Shown here: positions 34,231-46,207 of the stretch, piece after piece
Layout: each line of letters starts with the position of its first letter
Position numbering within the stretch: position 1 is the stretch's first letter
Source of the DNA: Burhinus oedicnemus
Lineage: Eukaryota; Chordata; Aves; Charadriiformes; Burhinidae
Assembly: GCA_008921705.1 (NCBI GenBank)
Contig: VFFE01007631.1
Span: forward strand, 1,242,106-1,306,105
Length of the DNA stretch: 64,000 bases
Direction: 5' to 3'
Translations under genes and position numbers: made by a program
Notes under the pieces: model-generated
Told to the model about the DNA's origin: nothing
The model's input: the letters and a program-made list of their open reading frames with translations, nothing else
Databases searched by the model: none

Positions 34231-37200
34231 CATCTCTGCTAACATAGAAATCTTTTGACTTTGATAAACCCTTAATGTCCAGTGTGAGCTTTTGATGTAA
34301 CTGCAGACACAACAGTCAGTCATGTTTTCCTAACAAATCACTACTTCATTCATGAGTGACACCTCTGTGGAACTTCAGTGTCTCAAGGGTATTTGCTCCA
34401 CTTGTGTCCTTTGAATGTGTAAGCTTGATTTCCAGACTTAATGAGCTTCAGAACATCTTCTTCCCTTTCATTTCAACTATCCCCAGCGAGAGCTGATACT
34501 TCCTCAAAGTCTTTCTGGAAAGTTTTGTCCAAGTGCTTTATTCAATAACTACAGAAATGTATTGTCAGATTGCCTTTTTATTTATTATTCCTAGTCTTAT
34601 ATAAGCCACTGCTCATTATCATTTTTATTGAAAAATGCCTTAGTTTTTGCCTATCTCTTTTCTCGGATTCGCCTCTATTTATTTGTCCAATTTCCTGACA
34701 TCTGACCTTTTGACCTCTTAGAAAAACGCGCTTATAGTCTAATCTATTTTTGTCCACTGACTTAGGATTTCTAGCCTAAACTTAATTCACCCTAGTAGTG
34801 TGCTGAGATTTTACTTGCCTCTTTTGTCCATGGCCTTTGGGCTTAGAAAATGTTCAAGCTCTCAGCGTTAAATCAAATAAACTTTAAGCAAGGGAAAATG
34901 GCTACTTTTTTTTCTTCTGAAATGTTGCTGAGTTGGGTTGCTGTTCTAACCTCCATTTCGACTTTTCATCCAAATAGCTCAGCATAGAGAAGATTTGGAA
35001 TTTCTTCGGCTTACTGACTAACCCTCTTGTCTGTTGTGATCTATAAGATATATCAGAATGTCTAGAAGGTAGATGCAGGAGAGATTCCATCACTATCTGT
35101 ATTTCCTGCATTGCTAGCTGTACAACTAAATAACTCACAGATAGACTAATGAGAGCATGTTTTTTATATGTAAAATTAAGCTTCTTCGAGCTGAGAAGAC
35201 TGAGATAAACTCAACCCTTTCAAAATAGGCATTGTGAACAAATAATGGAAAACATTTTCTAACAACATACTACTGGCAAACTGATCTTTCCATAGGTAAA
35301 TTATTAGCAAAACAATAAATGAACTCCACATGTCCTTGGTATTGTTCTGGTGTATTTTTGCTGGAGATTAATGTGATTTTTTTTTTCCCCTTTTGGTTCA
35401 GGTGTGAACATACACTGGGATGATTAATTAAATGTCTATGGGACGATACCATTTAGTTATTCTAGGGTAAGGATTTGTGGTTGAAACTTAGCAAGGCTTT
35501 TGAATACGTACCTAACTTTACAGCTTATGCACAACTGTTCCAGCAAAGGCAACAAAAATGTTTGTTGACTCAAAGTTTAGGTGTGCTTTAAACTGTGTGG
35601 TTGAATTTGAGCCTTGCATAGCTACGTGAAAAGCCGACTAATGCCAGTGGAAGATCCTCAGCGACCTCACCAGGGCTGTATTGAAAGTAATATGTTGGCC
35701 TTCTTGTATCTTCTCATTCAGGCTATTTTCTAAAACCTTTCTGTACATAGCAAATTCAGGTTTGGTAAATCCTCTCTTGTCACTTAGTTGCTTTAGACTC
35801 TGCTTATCTAGACATTTCTGAAGATTGATCCCCATGCTTACAGCTGCTGGCAGGCTGTGATGGGGCAAGAGCATCTGTATAGAGGGAGAGCTCAGCTGTG
35901 CAGGTCTGCACAGCAGTGTCTGGACTGCTGAAGGCCATAAGGGTGTTTGGCTTGGTATTTGGAATGGGCAGTCCTAGCTCCCCCGCATCTGCTTCACAAA
36001 ATGTCACTACATGTGTGTGTTGCACTAGGGCTTTTAAAGAGGTCCTGGTTTATCCCTGCTACTGGGATATAGTTTAGTCCACTTTCTGTTGCTGTTCATG
36101 TAGAACCAACCCCACCCAAGTAAAGCTTTTTTTTTTCTTTTTTTTTTTTCTTACACTAACACAAAGGTGTCCAATGTTAAAGCACTTTCCCTTTTGCAGC
36201 CAGAGATAGGAGGCAAATGTAACTTGGTGCATAGAACACTCTCCGTTCTCCTTCACATTATTGTCATTGACTGGGAACTCTGTACTCTTTAGGGAAATAA
36301 ATTTGTTCAGCTGTTTTCTCTCAGATTTGCACCCCATGTCTTTCCTCTTTTCATGCAAGAATGGGATCTTGATAAATTACTTCACTGTGTGTCATATCTA
36401 TTGCTTGAGCAGTTAGCAAGACTGTTCCCATTAGGTGGTAAAACTGCTGAGATGAGTCAGGTGTTACTTTATAAAGAAAGTACTCATTCTCTTGCTTTCC
36501 TGTATGAAATAAAGGAGGTGGGAAAGTTTCCTTGCATAGGTATCCAGTTCTGCTGCAAGAGAAATATTGTGCCTGAAATTAGAAACTCTGCCCCTCTATT
36601 TCCTCATACTTGCTCAGATTTTCTCATAGCTTTCTTCACTGAGCTGCACAGCCCACCCATTGGAGCCAACCAGTGCTTTGACCTCTGCATTTGCATTAGT
36701 TCTTGGCCAGCTTGACACAAACTCTCCCGAGAGGCTTTCCATGCTGACTTGGTCTTGGGGCAGTGGTTGCAATTGTTTCAGCTCCTCCCACGTGAAATGT
36801 ATTTTTATTGCTTCTTCATTCACCCTGAAGGAAAAGAGCTCAGCATATACATCAGCTCTTAGCAGGACAGTGATTGATGACAATCGTGAACAGCTTCCTG
36901 AGTGACATTGACAATTTTTATTCCTTTATATTACCAATGCTTTGGGGTGCCAACCAAGATCAGGACCCAACTGTGCTGGTCTCTGTACAAGCCCCAAATA
37001 AAAAATGCTTTCTGCTGCCAAAGGGTCTGACAAGCTCAATGAGCAGTGTAGGCAAGGCATTCATATGTAGAGGGTATGACGTACAAACAGGCTAACGACT
37101 GGGGGAGTTTTAAATGGTGTGCTGGTATTATTATTATTTTAAATTATGGCTTAAGAGGTAGGACCACTATTATCCAAACAGAATAGATGCATCTCTATTT

Positions 37201-40200
37201 GATCAACACCAAACAAGGAGCAATGGTATTTTCTTTTTCTGAAAGATGAATATGTATTGTAATTTCTGTAGTTTAAAGAGGGAATTTTTTATCTGTGCAT
37301 GTGCTACAACTGCTTCACTTCACTCAGGCACAGATTCTGATAGCATATCCTTACTAATCTCCCTTCCCAAATAAAGATCAACGGTGCCAAGGCCACATGC
37401 TGACCTTGATAGCTATGAAAAATCACACTGAAAATCAGTGTGTGTACTTCATGCAAATTGAAAACCAGCCATGACTCAGCATTCCAGTTGGTTGTTTTCT
37501 GAAACAAAATGATGTAGTACATGTCTGCTTGTGAACAGTGATGCAACTTCCTTATTCCTTAAATCAACTTTTTTAGTCTTTTAAATTCCATTAAATAGAA
37601 TGATTTCTATATGCATTGAAAAATTACAAGTAAGAAGAAAACCTAGGGAACTGATCAAAATACAGTTTCAATAGTATGTGTTTATACTGTGTATACTAAT
37701 AATGTTTGACTTGTAGTTATTTGGGCATCAGTGAAATAACAAGATGACCATCGCTGCAAGTTTAGCAGAGGGTCTGCACATGTAGGGTTAAAGATTCAGT
37801 TTTTAAGAGAAATTAGTTTCTCATTTATTCTTTAACTTACTTTCACAGAGTTTGTATTTAAGAGAAACGTGGAGGTAGGTAACTTTATTCAGTTTCTACT
37901 GAAGAGCCTCCGTGTGTTAGACCCGCTACCCTAAATTACTAAGTACTGAGGACGGGCTCTTTTGTGTTGTATGGAAAGTGACATCCATAACACCTCGTAA
38001 CAGCAACAGCAGTTGTGTGTATCACTTGATGTGAACTTGAATGGGAATTTAGTTGCCAATGACAAGCTGTGTGTCCTCTATACTGTTTGATCTCTGCCTG
38101 TGAGTAACTCCATGCAAGTTCAGCTGGAAAAAGAAAATGGGTTTCACATGTTTACCAGGATACACAATGTCTATTGTTTTTTTTTTTTGTCTCTCAAACT
38201 TGGTAAAATGGTAGTCAGCATAGCTTTCTGAACGATTAGTTTTAAGAGGCTGCTGCCTTTTAGTGCTAATTGCTATCTTTCCTGAGAGCACAGTCCTACA
38301 GCAGATTGACTCGTCACAACTGAAGCCAAAGCTCCAGAGGGAAGAAGAGAACAAGCGTCAGGGATGAGGAAACATCAATGGGGTGTCCTGAAGATCATCA
38401 GAAGTCAGTACGTAAGAGGATTGAGGCATATTTTTAAGTGTTGTCCTTATTTAAATAATAGATTAGCAGATTTTGGTGGAAAAAAGACAACCTGCTTGGA
38501 GGTGTTTAAAATGGCCTCAGCATATCATGCAGGAAAGAAAGAGATGGTACTGACTCAGAGATCTAGACTGTCACTGAGGAAATGAAGCAGAAATTGCAGG
38601 CTTGTTGAGTTCTGTATTGCCCTATGGAGGAAAATGAGTATGTGGAACAGCAGTATCTGGCACTGCTATGATAGGAAGTTCTTACCTGGAAGTAGGTAGT
38701 TATTTCTTAGCTGTTGTGAATGGACTTTGGATTCACCTTTATATGTCCCTTTCTATAACTGCTTCCAGCAATCTCTGGCATGAGTTTTAAAAGCGGCATA
38801 ACTGCTCCTAAGAAGTAATCAAGTGATGCAATGGCTTCAATTTCATCTTTCTCTTTGTGAGCAAATTGCAAGACTCCTAAATGGACATCTTTCAAATTTA
38901 CTATATTCATGTACCACTCATTATATGTGACATTTGTGAAGTCTGCTGAGCATGTTGTCATGACATGACAATGCAGTCTTACAGGGTTAAAATGTCATGA
39001 TGGCATGGAATATAATTAGGAGAAGACTTTCTTATGTTGATGAGCCATAGTTGAGGTTCTAGTAAATTAAAATGTGTGTCATTTCCTGCATGTTAAACTA
39101 GCTGGATATCTGGGACTGGCATTTAAATTCACCCCTGCAATTGGAGCTGATAGAATGATTCAAAAGGGATTTGTGAGTGAGTGTGTTGAGCTGATGTGCT
39201 CATTAGTGTGGTTATGTGGTATCAGGAAGCCTAGAAAGTGCAGCAGCAAATGGACAACATGGCATGCAGCAATGTTACTTCTCCTTCAGCAGTTACACCC
39301 TGTCTCTGATAAAGGTCAGCACAATTTAGCTTGTTATCCACATTGCTGAAGTGCATATGTAATGGAGAAGAAGGAGGAAAAATGACCACCTTCCTCCATG
39401 TTACCCCTGTACTACTTGAAACTATGCTTAACAGGACAGTATTTAAGACCATATTGAGAGATCTCCCCCCTCAAAACCCCAAACTGATTCTTCTAACGTC
39501 CCTTCTTACGTCCCCTCCCCTACTCCAGCAGATTCGTGTCTGACAAACTCATGATGCTGAACTCTGCATATCTGTTGGATATGGAGGAGAATAAAGATGG
39601 TGGTATTTAGGTTAGGGAGTGAAATTTACAGCAATTGTAACAACTTCCAGCTGAGGAGTGAACTGTTAAGCTGTTTGGTTTGGGGTTTTTTCCCCACCTG
39701 GTTTGAGTGCATCAACAAATGCCTTTAAACACCCCAATAAACAAACATGCATGAAGGATTGCATCATGTTGATGCAATTCTGCAGTCTTCTCTTTCAATG
39801 CTTTCAAAACAAATGTCTGGAGTGTTTGAGGTCTCTCCTCTTCTCCTACCTGCTAACTTGCATCTTATAATTTTAAGTAATTCTCAGTAAACACTGTTGC
39901 CCATCTAAACGTCCTGCTCAATAGAATTACGACATAATATTACATCGTCTTCTGGCTCAGTGTATTGATAAAAGTAAGTGTGTGTTACATCAGTGTAGGA
40001 AGAGCTAGAAAACACCAAGCACTGCTGTCCTCACTACATTCTGAAGCAGTTCATACAATGAAGTCTAGAGAAGTTCACAGAGGTGGACATCTTCCATTGG
40101 AGCCAATGTCACCCCAAGAGGTAAATGCTTAATGCTTAATGTTTCCAGATTTTAACTGATCTTTGTAGTATAGATTCTTCTTATGTAATGATTATTTTCT

Positions 40201-43200
40201 CCTGACATTTTTGTTTTTTATTAAAAAAATCAGTTATTACCAGTATCTTACATACTTTGGAATTACTTTTGGAAAACTGAAGACACAAAATAATACATCA
40301 ATTCTGTTTTGAGTACAATATTTTGGATTTTTTCCATCATTTTCATCTACTGGGCAAAGTTGGAAGAGAACAATTTTAATGATTTCTTTTATTTACTAAA
40401 AAGAACAGAAATATTCTTTAATAGAGTAATACATGAAATATGGAGTACTCTGTAGTATCTTCTATTACAGTATACCCATACTCTACAAATAATTAGTCTT
40501 GTAGAACCACTTTGGAAGACCTGAAAGCAGATGTCGGAAGTTCTGTGATATGTTCCTTGTTTGGTAGTGTTTCCTATGGTTACACTGCATAATGTGTTTA
40601 CTCCCTAGTGTATCGGAACCATTTGTGAAATAGATATAACACAGTGAAAGCAACATTAATATATATTGCTGGTTATGGTGCCGTTGCCACACAGACTTGG
40701 GTAGTTTCACTGAAATAGATGAAACAATAGAGATTTACATCAGATCAAAGCTAGGTCTCTGAAAAGGGTGGAAACTAATGAAATACATAATTCTGTACAT
40801 AGAAAACTTGCAGAAAAAGTAATGCTGTGGACTGTGCAGGACAAAGAGAACTGTTTTGTACTGTTGATTGATTCCTCTGCAATTCACAGCAATGTGACAA
40901 CATTTCCATTTAAGAGCAGTCAGCATCAGTTCTGTAGTAACCCACATTTTCATGTTTTGAAAAAGCCTTTCACCATATATTGTCAAACATATTAAACTTC
41001 TTAATGCAAAAGTGGAAAAAAAATCTATCTTCTTATCAACATGTTGTTTAATTGTTCTCATGCAAGAGTTCTTTGATGTCATAAAGTTCTTGACAAGATT
41101 TATACTTGCCACTTTCCTCATCTTTGTGACTTCTATTACCTATTGCTTTTCCAGGTATCACCTGTAGGAACAGTTGACATTATAACGACTTTTGAAAGTA
41201 TACTGTGTTTGATAACCCACAGCATTCAGAACATAGGGTTTGCATTCATAAATACAAACTTAATCTCCATTGCTAAATCTACTAGTTAACTCCCTATAGC
41301 TTCAGTCACGCCTACGTAAAATACTATGAAAATGATGGGTTTTACTTAACAGCTAATATGTAGCAAAACTGTCTGAAGCAAAGAGCACGGGAAACTTTTC
41401 AGGACATGACTTGAAACACTTCAGTCCTAGAGTTTCAGTGCATATATATCAATCTTAAAAACCACAACAAAAAAGATAAATGGACACATGAAATCATGGT
41501 ACAGATGAGTGACTGTGGTAGAGGTGTGCTGCTAAGTGGAAAAGACAGCTTTGCAAGGCTTATATAGACAGCTGGCTGTTAGAGGAATGCCTACCTCTGG
41601 AGAATGTAAAAACAAAAATTGTATGAACCAGCAGGTAAAATGCCATATGCAGATTGTATAAGAAGTTGAATGGGGAAACTTGGTTTCCTCCTGGAGAATT
41701 TCCAGCATTTTTTAGCATTAGCGTCAACTATTATCTCCAAGATAAAATCTTGGCCAAGACAAAATCCTGCAGGTGAAGATCTCTCCTCTCCCTGCTTTTT
41801 CAGCAAGGGAGGAACAGTTCCTAAATCCTGTTCAGCCTGTTCTGGACCCAAAGAGCTGCCATCTTCTTATAGTTGATTATCTGAGCCTTTCTGGAGAATA
41901 AAAATGGATTTGGAGAATAAAGATGCTTCATTTTGAAACTGTACATCAAGAAAATATTGTTTCTGCTGTAACCTATCAACTCCTCTCTAGAAGTGGCTAG
42001 TGGGTATTACATTGGATTTCCATTTATTTACCAAGTTGTTAAAGGGCAAGCCTGTGAGATATGGGATGATGGAGTAAGTTTTAATGTTTCTCCTGTACTC
42101 GGCAATATGGGCTTACATGCTCTCTGAGCTTGGTACTTGTCTAACTCAGCCTGTGTTGGTGTTAGTAATCAATTTTGGTTTACTTTTCTAGAAGCAGAAA
42201 AACCTGTGTTCATTGCTTTCAATTCTACTCTCCAATAACCTACTTGTGTGCTTATGCTGAGGTGAGACGTGTTTCACATGTAAGAGGGAGAGATGCTTCT
42301 AGAGTACAATTAGTGCTTAGGAAAGAGGAAGATAACAATACAGAAGAAAAAGAGTTTCCTCATAAACATCTCAAATACTTTCCCCTGTCTTATTGGTGAA
42401 AAATTTCATATGCTGGAAAGAAAGCATTGAAAAAGTAGCTTTTCTGGCCTTTTTCTAAATGTCTTGACCTACTTAGCCCAAAGCTGCATTAAGATTTTGA
42501 TAGAAACAGCACACTGGAGAAAGAAAACCAGCTTTATATATTCAGTTCTGTAACTGTCTTCATAGGCAATTTTTTCTTAAATCACAGCTCCTAGATACAG
42601 ACAGCTCGTGTGTGCATCTCTAGATTATAAAATTCTGTATTTCACTGCTTGGTTTCATACACCAGCATCAGAGGTCAGTGGTGGTGATATGATTTAGGGA
42701 GACCCTGTCTGGTGATGGGAGTTGGAGCCGTCAGCACCAGGACTGGAGACAAGTCTGTCTCCATGCCCAGCACTATGGGCAGGGCACTCCTTTGCCTCAG
42801 TAAAGATGTGTGTGTGTTGGAAGTGGGAATTGGTTGTTTACCTCACATGGGTGACACCAACTGCTGATGAGCCAACTGTCTATCTTTCACCAAATGAACC
42901 TGAGAACTGGTGAATTACAATTCAACTGTCTGGAGAAGGGATAGGAGGGAGAGAGGGTCCTTTATCACAACAGATGAGGTACAGAGGTGCACTAGAAAGC
43001 TTAATGGTTATTTTTACTAGTATATAAAATTATGCCAAAAAATATGCTTGGGCAAGAGAATTCAATCATCCACACTTTTAAGTCAACTATCATTATGCCA
43101 AACAGTTTCCAGGCCTGTTTAAGGAATTAATACGGGGTAAGACTATTCCCAGTAGGTTGTTTTGATGTAGCCACCCTGTTTGCAGGATAAGTTTGATATT

Positions 43201-45763
43201 GGCATTTGGCCTTAGTGCCATGGAATGGTCCAAGACACATTTAACTTACATGCTAGTGCAGAAGAATTCTGTTTCCAGCTAGGAACCTACCATGCAGTGA
43301 CTACTGTAGATGACTGCAGCTCAGATGAGCCATATGGCTGCTGAGAATTGTGCCATGAGCCATCCCAATACCTGTCAACTTTATACGTCGGCTTAACTAC
43401 TTCCCTTGCACCTTTACACTTTTGCAGTGCAACCAACGACCTGACCTCACCACTACTGTATAGTAATAATATTGCACTCTAACCTTTCTGAAGCATTTCA
43501 AGTCCAATTTGCAAGATCTGGAGAAATGAGTTGTGGGCTGATGGCTTTCGATCAGCATTGCATATAGATAGTCACTTAAAAGGCTTAGCAATGTGATCAT
43601 ATTTGTTCAAGAGGATTGAGCCAGCGTAGATATAAATACTATTTATTCTTAAAGAGGTTGGTCCCTCTGGATGAAGTTCTTCAGAATCTGGTAACTTATC
43701 ATCCCTTCATTATAGAGGTCAAGCATGATTACTTCTTGCTTCAGTGCATTTATTTGCAGTTTAGGTTGTGATCTGACCAAATGGGTTTTTTTATATTTCT
43801 TTCCAGCTGAGAATGCAAGAATAAACTCAAAGTTGCTAACACATCTAAGCCAGCCATTAATAAGGCCAATTATGTAATTGCAAGCCTAAGTTAGTTCTTT
43901 TGAATCATATTTTGATATGTATGCTGCTGATCAAGTTTCATAGACGTAAGCAAGGTCAGAATGAGTTTCTCTTTAGATGTACAAATAAGATAAATGCGTG
44001 AGAGAAAGGGGAAAGAAGAGGTAGGAAGGAAATCCACTAATAGGTAGTTTTTTCCGGACATCAATGAGGTTTATAATGTAGATTCACTATACCGTTACTG
44101 AGGTCTGAAAGTGACTTCCTAGTATCAGTAAAGCAAACTATATTTAGTAGCAACTGTTAAAGGTGTATGCGCCTGGGAAGTGAATAATATTCTTTGTGAA
44201 CACAATTTGCTTGCAATACTCTGTGTTGGAGGGTGACTCTTGTAGTGTACTTGAAAGACTAAATCTAGTTCCTAGATTACTTCTGTGGAAAAAACTGAAT
44301 AGTAAAAGCCCTCTAAATCAGTGTTTTGCTAGAAGGTGTTATCTGACAGTAGCTTATAGGAATTCTATTTTCTTTTAGGTTAATACTAAATTAATAGTTA
44401 CTTTTTCATAAGAAGAAAAAGAAAAATCCTGTAGTGCTACTGTGCTATACAATGTCCTATTTCCATTTGCTGGGTATTCAGCTATATTCTTTTTATTTTG
44501 CTGTCAAAATAAGATTATTTTCTCCCTTTGTTTTTAATATTCGTACAGGCTACAATTCCCGTGTGAATATTCTGCTACAAAAAATTGTTTATTAGAATGT
44601 TATGTATTAATGTTGCTGACATGCTTCTAAAGGTTGCACTTAATAAACAAAGCACTGTGCCTACTGCCTATTGAATTGCATTTTAAATTAGTGGGTAATT
44701 ATGCCAAGAATGAGATTCCCGTAACACAAACCATATGGCTTGCTTATGCTGGAAGATTCAGAAAAAGCATCATCTGAGACTTTGTATGTTTGATGAAAGA
44801 GCTTTCCCATCCCCTCTGACTTCCTCTGTGATACCAGTGAAAATATTGGAAAGTTACTGAATCATACTAAGGGCAGCAGGACTCTCAGTCTTGAATGTAT
44901 TTCTTTACTTGCACGATGCAATAACTGCAGAAGAGTAAGGTAGTTCTTGCTTGGTCCCACACGTTATTTTGGGAGTGGAGTCCATTTGGGAATGCATTAT
45001 TTAGAATGAAGCCCAATGCCATGGAACTCACTGCAGACAGAGATGTCAGCACAGAGACACATCTGAGTTAGCTATTGGAAAGGGATTAAATGTTTCTTAA
45101 ATTAGACTAAAATGATTGTAACAGCTTCCATTGTCAAAGACAGCTGTTCTGTCTGTACTCCAAAAAAAGAGTGGAAGGAAACATTGCTGTCACCATAGAA
45201 TAGTAAGACTCCCTTTTTAGAGCTATGATGTCTTTAATAGTATGGTAGTAACTTCTGAGGTGCTTGTGTTTTAAGATGATTAGCTGTAAACTACATTAAT
45301 GAACAGGGGAGCCTAAAATATGAGCCAGTCTGAATCTTCACCAGAAGTACAGGTGAATCTGAAAGTTAGCAAAGCTCTCACTTATTAACAGAATCAGGGA
45401 CTTCAATCCACTGGTCAGGGTTGCAACAGACAAAACCCCTTCAAATCAGTAAAAGACAACTGAATGGCTCTTGTCTCGCTCAAGGTTTATATTCCCAAAT
45501 ACAGTGCATTGTAGTAATTCATTCTGAAGGACACAAAGGCAGAGATCAAAGTGGCAAGAACTGTAGAAAAAGAATTACTGTCACATCCTCTAGGACATGG
45601 TAAAAAGGCACTCTGTGCCAGAGAAACTAAATGCTCAGGAACTCAGCAGTGGGATCTTTTGCAAACCAGGTTAGAAAAGATCAGTGCAGCTTAAGGAACA
45701 TGACGGCATACATACATTTGGACATATTTCCTTATTATAACATCACAACCACATTTCTTTCAG
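34231..45763. other. Non-coding stretch
   Basis: No supported gene. 34420-34800 is T/C-rich. Two T-runs with one C between them lie at 36127-36149. Minus-strand frames at 35638-35874, 36614-36883 and 38707-38961 have fairly protein-like composition but no domain I recognise. A CACACTGA/TCAGTGTG hairpin sits at 37424-37442. The remainder is unremarkable AT-rich DNA. Confidence 0.5.
36127..36149. repeat. T10-C-T12 homopolymer tract
   Basis: Two long T runs separated by a single C. No retroposon is attached. Confidence 0.85.
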
Positions 45764-46207
45764 GAGAGAACTGCAACTTTAAGGGTGTGTCAGTAATGTA
45801 TGTAAAAGATAAGAAGAGAGGCAAGTGTTATCAGAATATTGAGGAACCTCTAGAGCAAAATGAAGCACTGTCTATTTTAATAGCTGAACAAGGAGGACAA
45901 AATCGGAGTAATTCTTGGTGTCACAAGTTCATACTCTTGGAAGAGAAATCTCAGCACTTATTAGTAGCATATGGAAACTCTTCCAGAGAAGAGAACCATG
46001 TGAACAAGACTATCCATTTGATGGTTATCGATTCAGTAATATGCACTCATTTGATGGACCTGTAACAAATACCACCAGCAAGGTAAGTTTTTGCCACCAG
46101 TGTAAACTGATTGTTATTCTAGATGGGAAAATCTGTATGTAATGAACTCAGAGTAAATCCAGATTGGCTGGGTTGAAGAGCCTTCTGGAGATCAAGAAAC
46201 TGAGAAG
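45764..46207 (+). other. Low-confidence candidate exon(s) with two strong splice donors
   Basis: An acceptor-like CATTTCTTTCAG ends at 45763. From there a 144-codon frame (45631-46065) is open, and an overlapping frame (45915-46142) is open through 46082. At 46082/46083 and again at 46207/46208 there is AAG followed by GTAAGT, the full vertebrate 5' splice consensus. A second acceptor-like ATTCTAG ends at 46122. The larger frame stops at 46065, just before the first donor, while the other frame reads through it (…DGPVTNTTSK). A coding exon would therefore need a frameshift or use the second frame. No protein family is recognised. A non-coding RNA exon, an old pseudogene or chance are equally possible. 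Confidence 0.2.

Noticed and set aside
40735..41121. 128-codon minus-strand frame as a gene
   Set aside because: Overlapped by a + frame at 40768-40995, rich in Cys/Phe/Ile typical of AT-rich chance frames, no domain.
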